Below are positions 56,796 through 64,000 of a DNA stretch of 64,000 nt, in pieces. The number at the start of each line of letters is the position of its first letter. Positions within the stretch are counted from its first letter, which is position 1. The position numbers and the translations under genes are program-made. Under the pieces are notes generated by a model. The model saw only the letters and a list, made by a program, of their open reading frames with translations. It made no database searches and was not told the DNA's origin. The DNA is from Candolleomyces eurysporus (lineage: Eukaryota; Basidiomycota; Agaricomycetes; Agaricales; Psathyrellaceae), in contig JANBPK010001044.1 of assembly GCA_027579435.1 (NCBI GenBank), positions 1 through 64,000 on the forward strand. The letters run 5' to 3'.

Positions 56796-57450
56796 TAGGG
56801 TTCTGAGGAGGTAATCTACATATATCTAGAATTTCATGCTGCTGAATCATGTGTAATCCCAGAATTGGGTCCGGGTGCTAAAGAGCTAGGTACCGGAGCT
56901 GGCTTTCCCACGCTTAGCCAATGCAGCCTATGCCCATTAATTGGCAACCGCGAATGAATGGCACTACGCACTGAGGGTCAGCTGGTACGCCCCAGTAGGG
57001 TTCACGCAAACATGCACAGTCGAAATTATTTGAAACTCGATCGGATGTCGGTGACAGAAGAGAAGAAGCGAACAACGATTACCACTGCCGATCATGACAA
57101 CGATACATCCTCAAGCTTACGCCAGTGGCCACTCAAATATTCAAGAGTCAATACTACAACCGTATAGATACCACGTACTTCAATAATTTACATTCAGTCC
57201 TAAAACATCAAAGAAGCTTATAGCGTCGTTCAATCGATCGACCTATAGACTCTGCCAAGGTCGTCCGTCTTTTAACCACCTTTCTAGGCAGCAGGAGAAT
57301 CGAGATCCACGCGTCACCAAAGAACGTCCGAGTCCGCATCTGAACACAGTGACTATGTCCGCTGGAGTGTGAATGACCAGGGGAGAAAAAGGCACTAGCA
57401 GTCGCCAAAACGTATTCTACTAGAGCCAGTCCCAAGCTCTATTGTCAAGA
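56796..57450. other. Y downstream flank joined to A-family spacer
   Basis: 56796-57020 repeats the sequence that follows Y' (51960-52205) with small deletions. From about 57028 the sequence changes to the A-family spacer (GATCGGATG, GATCATGACAA, a CGTCGTTCAATCGATC-like stretch). This marks the right border of the composite segment. No gene. Confidence 0.55.
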
Positions 57451-59123
57451 TCACGGTTGACCTTCTTCCTTGGCCTCCACAAGTTTGAAGCGACGACTGT
57501 CGATATCAAACACCAGATGTGAAGATAAAGGCGTGCTAGCTTCATGAGCCACCCAGTATAACTGAAAGGCGGGAATTCGAGCGCAAGTGATTGCTGCTTC
57601 GCATATTTCCTTCGTAAACGTCTCGTTCATGATATCCAGGTATTTCCCGACCCCTGTTCCACAGGCAAAATTTGGATAGTGCCGTGTAGGAAAAAGCCTG
57701 AGTCTTCTCAATTTACCAAGTCTCTCGGTTATTCGGGTGAGGAGGGTAGACTGCAGGCAAAGTCGTCAGTTGGTCTCGATGGCAAGGGGGATCACTAAAT
57801 ACTCACCAGATCCATGGAAAGTTTCCCTTGTGGTAGGCTCGGCCATTCTCGGTTATCCTGCGGATGATGATACAACAGCGTCAAATTCCGAAGCGCCGTG
57901 CATTTAAGCACACATTCCAGGTAATTGTCCGTAATACACCACGATCGGAAATTCAAAGATGAGAATGAGAGCTGTTGCAGCGATTGTCGATGGCGAGGTA
58001 GCACACTGTGGAAGACCTCGTTGGGGAAATCTTTTGCTTCAGAACGGCCGTGGCCTCGAATGTGGAGTTCCTTCAGGCCTTCGTACGAAGCGAGATATCG
58101 AATCGCTGCTGCATCCAACGGATATACGGCGAAATACCGAATCTTGGCTCCGATTCCAGCGAGAGCCTGCCAGAATGATGCATCGATATTGCCCTCCCTC
58201 CTTTGGACGTCTAGATGGACTAGAGATCGCAGACGAGGGACCGACAAAGCAGACATAGTAAACTCGGAATGGTTCACCAATGTAAGCTTGGTCAATGAGG
58301 GGACGAACGAGGGTGAGTGCATAGGATCTTCGAAGAAGATGTCGAGATTTGTCACGCCATCGGGTTTGGTGTACTTTTCCTTAAGAGTGAGTTCTTCAAG
58401 AGCCGGGCACCGAGCAACCATGGGGCCTATCGACTGGATCATAGGTGTGCGTATTGACCTTGAGGTGAGCTTAAGATCAAGAACGCGCAAATTGGTAAAG
58501 GCGTCCAATGGCAGAGTTTCCTGCTCTGACAAATTTTCCGGGAATGAGATAGATAAATTCCGCAATGTTGGAATTTGGGATAAAGCCTGGAGGACCTCCA
58601 CATCCAGTCGCCTCGCGTAGGAGAAAACCCTGCAAATATTAAGTATGTAATAATCAAACGGAGGTGGGTAGCCTACGATGCGAACTGAACATTCTGCAAA
58701 GCCTGGATAGCCGGGATCAGATATCTGTTTTGGCAGGCAAGCATCGTCTCTAGAACCGCCCAATGCATGGTGTCGGCTATGAGATTGAGAATGGTCACCC
58801 TTTTCGTCCACCGAGTAGCTGGACTATTTCCAGAGGCCAGCGTCGACATTTGATGTTCGATGTAACGTGCTGCTGGCGGTATAAAGTTGATTGTAATCGA
58901 AGCGAAGGTGAGTGGCTCTACGAGCTCGTTCATCGCTTTCGAGACTAAGCGTAGGGCATCAAGGCTGGTGAAATCTATCTTCTTGACCTGTATTATTCCA
59001 GTCCCATTCAATCATCGCATACGAAAATACTCTTCAAGGAGACGAGGTACTTGCCTCATTGATAACGAGCAAAACGACTTCCGCCGGAAGGACCTCGAGG
59101 ACGTTAGTGCGCAGTGCCAACAT
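57451..59123 (-). CDS. F-box/LRR-like protein A7, 4 exons, GC-AG intron 1
   Basis: Model: 59055-59123, 58677-58987, 57807-58629, 57451-57750, with introns of 67, 47 and 56 nt; 500 aa. F-box: VLEVLPAEVVLLVINE, then VKKIDFTSLDALRLVSKAMNELVEPL. Intron 1 begins GAG|GCAAGT, a classic GC donor; only this boundary keeps the phase seen in all other A genes. Leu-rich part: LRNLSISFPEN, LRVLDLKLTSRSI, LEELTLKEKY. Last exon STLLTRITERLGKLRRL...ICEAAITCARIPAFQL. Promoter motif and TATAAA about 100 bp upstream. A7-A9 form a closer subgroup. Confidence 0.86.
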
Positions 59124-59775
59124 TGTATCAGGGTTCAGGCCTCAAGCCTGGATCAGCGAAGGGTGATTGATATCCTTTCTGTAAGCTTTATGTAAGGGGG
59201 TAACAAGGACAAGAGTCTAGTTTTATACCTCGTCGACTTGCGCACGGACCTCCTCAGGTATGTCAGGGGTAACGTGTCAAGGATCGATCAATACAAGCAT
59301 CGGATTTTTAAAAATTTCATCTACCTGATAAAACAGTATTGTCCACGCCAGGATGGTCAAAGGTATCAAAACGGCATGCACGCAAATGATCCACTACCAA
59401 AAACACCAAAGAAATCCACCTCCACCCGCCTTCAAAAAAACCTGCGGGGCTGGCGCCAGGTCGAGTACGGAGCTCTGAGCCGCCCCATTTAGCTCGTACA
59501 CCAACTTTGACAGCATTCGATTATGCGGCGACGATTCCGGGTGATTGGTCTGCTCCTGAAACGACTTCAGCGGGTCGTGTGGTAACGCAAATAGCATAAC
59601 TGGTACAGACAAAAACACTGCCAATGACACCTACACATCGGATGAGGAGTTGGAGGAAGCTGGTGGTGTGTTGTGACTGGATGTGCACGAGTTTGATTGG
59701 GACGTGGATCGGGAGGGGAGGAAAAAGACGGTCACCAAAATGTATTCTAGAGCTAGTTCCCAACTTGCTCTATTG
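59124..59775 (-). promoter_or_regulatory. A7 promoter and repeated spacer
   Basis: On the minus strand GGAGGTCCGTGCGCAAGTCG (59234-59253) stands before TATAAA (59222-59227), about 100 bp from the A7 start. The remaining spacer matches 61580-62040 and 63890-64000 (CTACCTGATAAAACAGTATT and GGTATCA elements). No other gene seen. Confidence 0.65.
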
Positions 59776-61455
59776 TCAAGGGGACGGTAAGCCCTCTTCC
59801 TTGGCCTCCACAGGCTTGAAGCGACGACTATCGGGGTCAAAGACCAGAGATGGAAATAAAGACATGCCAGACCTATGAGCCATCCAGCATAACTGAAAGG
59901 CGGGAATTTGAGCGCAAGTGATTTCTGATTCACATATTTCCTTCTCAAACGTCTTGTCATTGATATCAAGGTATGTCCCGACCCCCGTTCCAGAGGCAAA
60001 ATATGGATTGTGCCGTATAGGAAGGAGCTTGAGTGTTTCCAATTTACCAAGTCTCTCGGTTATTCGGGTGAGGAGGGTAGACTGCAGGCAAAGTCGTCAG
60101 TTGGTCTGGATAGCAAGGGGGATCACTAAATACTCACCAGATCCATGAAAATTTTCTCTTGCGGTAGGCTAGGCCATTCTCGGTTCTCCTCCGGATGATG
60201 ATACAACAGCGTCAAATTCCGAAGTGCCGTGCATTTAAGCACACATCCCAGGTACTTGTCCGTAATACACCAGGATCGGAAATTAAAACATGAGAATGTG
60301 AGTTGTTGCAGCGATTGTCGATGGCAAGGTAGCACAGTGTGGAAGACTTCTTTGGAGAAATCTTGTGCTTCAGACTGGCCGTGATCTTGAATGTGGAGTT
60401 CCTCCAGGCCTTCGTACGAAGCGAGATATCGAATCGCTGCTGCATCCAACGGATATACGTTGAAATACCGAATCTTGGCTCCGATTTCGGCGAGAGCCCG
60501 CCAGAATGATGCATCGATGTTGCCCTTCCTCCTACGGACGTTTAGATGGACTAGAGATCGCAGACGAGGAGCCGACAAAGCAGACATGGTGAACTCGGAA
60601 CAGTTCCTTAATGTCAGCTTGGTCAATGAGGGGACGAACGAGGGTGAGTGCATGGGATCTTCGAAGAAGATGTCGAGATTTGTCACGCCGTCGTGTTTGG
60701 TGTACTTTTCAATAAGCGTCAGTTCTTCGAGAGCCGGGTATCGAGCAACCATGGGTCCTATCGACTGGATCATAGGTGTGCGTATTGACCCTGAGGTGAG
60801 CTTAAGAGTAAGAACCCGCAAATTGGTGAAGGCGTCCAGTGGCAGAGTCTCGTGCCCTGACTGATATCCTGGGAATGAGATAGATAAATCCCGCAATGTT
60901 GGAATCTGGGATAAAGCCTGAAGCGCCTCCACATCTGGTCGCCTCGCGTAGGAGAAAACCCTGCGAATAATAAGTATGCAATAATCAAACGGAGGTGGGC
61001 AGCCTACGATGCGAACTGAACATTCTGCAAAGCCTGGATAGCCGGGATCAGATATCTGTTTTGGCAGGTAAGCATCGTCTCTGGAATCGCGCAATGCTTG
61101 GTGTCGGCCATGAGAGTGAGAATGGTCACCCTTTTCGTCCACCGAGTAGCTGGACTATTCCCAGAGGCCAGCGTCGACATCTGATGTTCAATGTAAGGCG
61201 CTGCTGACAGTTTAAATTTGATTGCAATCGAAGCGAAGGTGAGTGGCTCCACGAGCTCGTTCATCGCTTTCGAGACCAAGCGTAGGGCATTAAGGCTGGT
61301 GAAATCTATCTTCTTGACCTGTGTAATTCCAGTCCCATTCAATCATCGCATACGAAGATATTCTTCAAGGAGAAGAGGTGACGTGCCTCATCGATAACGA
61401 GCAAAACGACTTCCGCCGGAAGGACCTCGAGGACAGTAGTGCGCGGTGCCAACAT
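59776..61455 (-). CDS. F-box/LRR-like protein A8, 4 exons, GC-AG intron 1
   Basis: Model: 61387-61455, 61008-61318, 60138-60960, 59776-60081, with introns of 68, 47 and 56 nt; 502 aa. F-box: VLEVLPAEVVLLVIDE, then VKKIDFTSLNALRLVSKAMNELVEPL. Intron 1 donor is GAG|GCACGT. Exons 1-3 are exactly as long as in A7 and nearly identical, so the two are recent duplicates. Leu-rich part: LRDLSISFPGYQS, LRVLTLKLTSGSI. Last exon STLLTRITERLGKLETLKLLPI...ICESEITCAQIPAFQL. Intact. Confidence 0.87.
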
Positions 61456-62042
61456 TGTATCAGGGTTCAGGCCTCAGGCCTGGATCAGCGAAGGGTGATT
61501 GATATCCTTTCTGTGAGCTTTATGTAAGTGGGCAACAAGAAAGTCCAGCTTTATACCTCGTCGACTTACGCACGGACCTCCTAATACGTCAGGGGTCTAA
61601 CTTGTCAAGAATCGATCAATACGAGCATCGATTTTTTGAATTTTATCTACCTGATAAAACAGTATTGTACACGCCGGGATGGTCAAGGGTATCACAACAA
61701 GAGGCACGCCAATGAAATCCACCTCCACCAAAAAAAACCTGCAGGGTCGTTCGTTCGCCCAATTGATACGATCCACCCGCTGGCTCAATCATCCTTCTTC
61801 TCGGGGGCTGGCCCCAGGTCGAGCACTTCAACGGCTCGGGTGGTGATGCGAATACCGTGGCTGGTACAGGCGAACTACACATCGGATGAGGAGTTGGAAG
61901 AAGCTGGTGGTGCGTAGGATGTGCACGAGTTTGATTAGGACGTGGATGGGGAGGGGAGGAAAAAGACAGTCGCCAAAACGTATCCTAGAGCCAGTTCCAA
62001 CTTGCTCTATTGTCAAGGGTACAGTTGGCCCTCTTCCTTAGC
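61456..62042 (-). promoter_or_regulatory. A8 promoter and repeated spacer
   Basis: GGAGGTCCGTGCGTAAGTCG (61562-61581, minus) and TATAAA (61550-61555), about 95 bp upstream of A8. The spacer matches the A7 upstream region. No gene. Confidence 0.65.
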
Positions 62043-63696
62043 CTACACCAGTATGAAGCGACGATTGTTGAGGTCAAAGATCAGAGGTGAAGAGTAAGAC
62101 ATGCCAAATCTATGAGCCACCCAGTAAAACTGAAAGGCGGGAATTTGAGCGCAAGTGACTGCTGCTTCACAAATTTCCTTCGTAAACGTCCCATCCATGT
62201 CATTCAGGAATTTTCCGATCCCCGTTCCAGAGGCAAAATATGGATCGTCCCGTATATGAAGGAGCCTGAGTGTTTCCAATTTACCAAGTCCCTCGGTTAT
62301 TCGGGTGAGGAGGGTAGACTGCAGGCAAAGTCATCAGTTGGACTCGATGGCAAAGGGGATCACCAAATGCTCACCAAATCCATGTATAATTTCCCTTGTG
62401 GTAGGCTAGGACATTGCTGGTTATCCTCTGGATAATGATACAACAGTGTCAAACTCCGAAGCGCCGTGCATCTAAGCACACACTCCAGGTAATTGTCGGT
62501 GATCGACCAGGATCGAAAATCCAAATATGAGAATGTGAGTTGTTGTAGCGACCGTCGATGGCGAGGTAGCACGGTGTGGAAAACTTCATGAGGGCAATCT
62601 TCTGCTTCGGGCCCGTCGTGACCTCGAATGTGGAGTTCCTCCAGGCCTTCACACGAAGCGAGATATCGAATCACCGCTGCATCCAACGGATAGACAGCGA
62701 AATACCGAATCTTGGCTCCGACTCCAGCGAGAGCCTGCCAAAACGATGCATCGATATTGTCCGCCTTCATGTCTAGATGTACTAAAGACCGCAAACCAGG
62801 GACCGACAAAGCAGACATGGTAAATGATTTGTTCACCAATGTCAGCTTGGTTAATGAAGGGACGAACGAGGTTGAGTGCATAGAATCTTTAAAGAAGATG
62901 TCGAGATTTGTCACGCCACGCTGAGGTTGGCGGTGATAAGTTTCCTCAAGAGTTAGTTCTTCAAGAGCTAAGGATCGAGCAATGAGAGGTCCTATCGACT
63001 GGATCATAGGTGTGCGTATTAACTCTGTTGGGAGTTTAAGATTAAGAGCGCGCAAATTGGTGAAGGCGTCCAATGGCAGATTTCCCCGCCCTGACTGATT
63101 TCCTAGGAGTGAGAGAGATAGATCTCGCAATGTCGGAATTTGGGATAAAGCCTGAAGGACCTCCACATCCGGTCGCCTCGCGTAGGAGAAAACCCTGGAA
63201 TGAATAAGCATGTTATAATCAAACGGAGATGGTGAAAGGTAGCCTACAACGCGAACTCTAGGTTCCGCAAAGCCTGGATAGCCGGGATTAAATATCTGTT
63301 TTGGCAGGCAAACATCGTCCCTAGAACCGGGAAATGTCGAGTGCCATGGTCGGTTACGAGACCGGTAATGACCACCCTTTTTGTCCACCGGGTAGCTGGA
63401 CTATTTCCAGAGGCCAGCGTCGACATTTGATGTTCAATGTAAGGTGCTTGCGATGTAAAGTTAATCCTGATCGAAGCGAAGGCAAGTGGCTCTACGAGCT
63501 CGTTCATCGCTTTCGAGACCAAGCGTAGGGTTTTTACGCTCCCGGAATTTATCTTGACCTGTGTTAATTGCAATCCCATTCAATCACCGCATACGAGGAT
63601 GCTCTTCAAGGAGAGGAGGTGACGTGCCTCATCGATAACGAGCACAACGACTTCCGCCGGGAGGACTTCTAGGACGCTAGAGCGCAATACCGACAT
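62043..63696 (-). CDS. F-box/LRR-like protein A9, 4 exons, GC-AG intron 1
   Basis: Model: 63628-63696, 63248-63558, 62375-63194, 62043-62318, with introns of 69, 53 and 56 nt; 491 aa. F-box: VLEVLPAEVVVLVIDE; exon 2 then continues VKINSGSVKTLRLVSKAMNELVEPL. Intron 1 donor is GAG|GCACGT. Leu-rich part: LRDLSLSLLGNQS, LRALNLKLPTEL, LEELTLEETY. The last exon ends earlier than in A7 and A8 (RRFILV). Intact. TATAAA at 63815-63820 and the promoter motif lie about 120 bp upstream. Confidence 0.86.
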
Positions 63697-64000
63697 TGTT
63701 TCAGGATCAAGGAAGCTTGGAGGGTGGCAAAGATTTTTTCCCCTAAGCTTTGTGTGTGTGTGTGATGGAAGCGAGCAACAAAAAAGGCGGGAAACGAGAG
63801 TCAGGTACTCCAGTTTTATACCTCGTCGACTCGCGCACGGACCTCCCAAGGCCAGTGTCTCAAATCTCAGAGGGGACGATCGACTGGGTTACGTCTAACG
63901 TGTCAACGATCGATCGATACGAGCATCGATTTTTTGAAATTTATCTACCTGATAAAACAGTATTGTACACGCCAGGATGGTCAAAGGTATCACAACAGGA
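63697..64000 (-). promoter_or_regulatory. A9 promoter and spacer
   Basis: GGAGGTCCGTGCGCGAGTCG (63827-63846, minus) followed by TATAAA (63815-63820); a (TG)n tract lies at 63751-63764, between TATA and start. Beyond 63850 the A-family spacer begins again, which suggests that the array continues past the window end. Confidence 0.65.

Noticed and set aside
1..64000. CRISPR arrays, operons, ribosome-binding sites and bacterial features
   Set aside because: Spliced genes and LTR or NACHT families show eukaryotic nuclear DNA; the direct repeats seen are degenerate and too few.
1..64000. tRNA or rRNA genes
   Set aside because: No cloverleaf with A and B boxes and no rRNA-like stretch was recognised by eye; a tRNAscan run would be decisive.

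Overview
The window looks like nuclear DNA of a mushroom-forming basidiomycete (Agaricomycetes). The evidence is dense short introns of about 52-69 nt, NACHT-type STAND proteins without C-terminal repeats, expanded F-box/leucine-rich paralogue arrays, and a chromodomain Ty3/gypsy remnant with its LTR. Ten ambiguous bases (N) are present, several next to homopolymers, where they act as spurious extra positions.

Layout. 1-5100: a minus-strand coiled-coil gene and a Cys-rich gene, a divergent plus-strand three-exon gene, then the 3' end of a chromovirus with an LTR. 5600-9500: poorly recognised coding pieces and one gene fragment. 9500-15300: a block of three genes, here called X (minus), Y (minus, membrane-anchored, 612 aa) and Z (plus, decayed). 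15970-19650: two plus-strand F-box/LRR genes (A1, A2). 19880-20630: a Ser/Pro-rich minus-strand gene. 20700-32500: four plus-strand F-box/LRR genes of a second family (B1 pseudogene, B2, B3, B4). 28300-37800: three minus-strand NACHT NTPase (NLR-like) genes interleaved with B genes and with a decayed repeat unit R. 38600-39600: a Ser/Pro-rich gene. 40970-49920: a minus-strand tandem array of A-family genes (A3, A4, a remnant, A5, truncated A6). 50100-57030: a composite segment carrying an inverted copy of the Z-Y-X block, a B-gene fragment and a second broken Y copy. 57450-63700: the A array resumes (A7, A8, A9).

The main theme is local gene-family expansion. About nine A-type and four B-type F-box/LRR genes surround three NLR-like NTPases, with divergent NLR/B promoters, shared promoter motifs, duplicated intergenic modules and small transposon insertions. 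F-box proteins normally choose substrates for SCF ubiquitin ligases, and NACHT STAND proteins act as signal-triggered switches in fungal self/non-self recognition and cell death. A role of this locus in recognition or innate defence is inference from family membership and from the birth-and-death pattern; nothing in the sequence proves it.

Gene models were built by reading splice sites and checking that exon phases close. Family identities rest on motif recognition, not on a database search.
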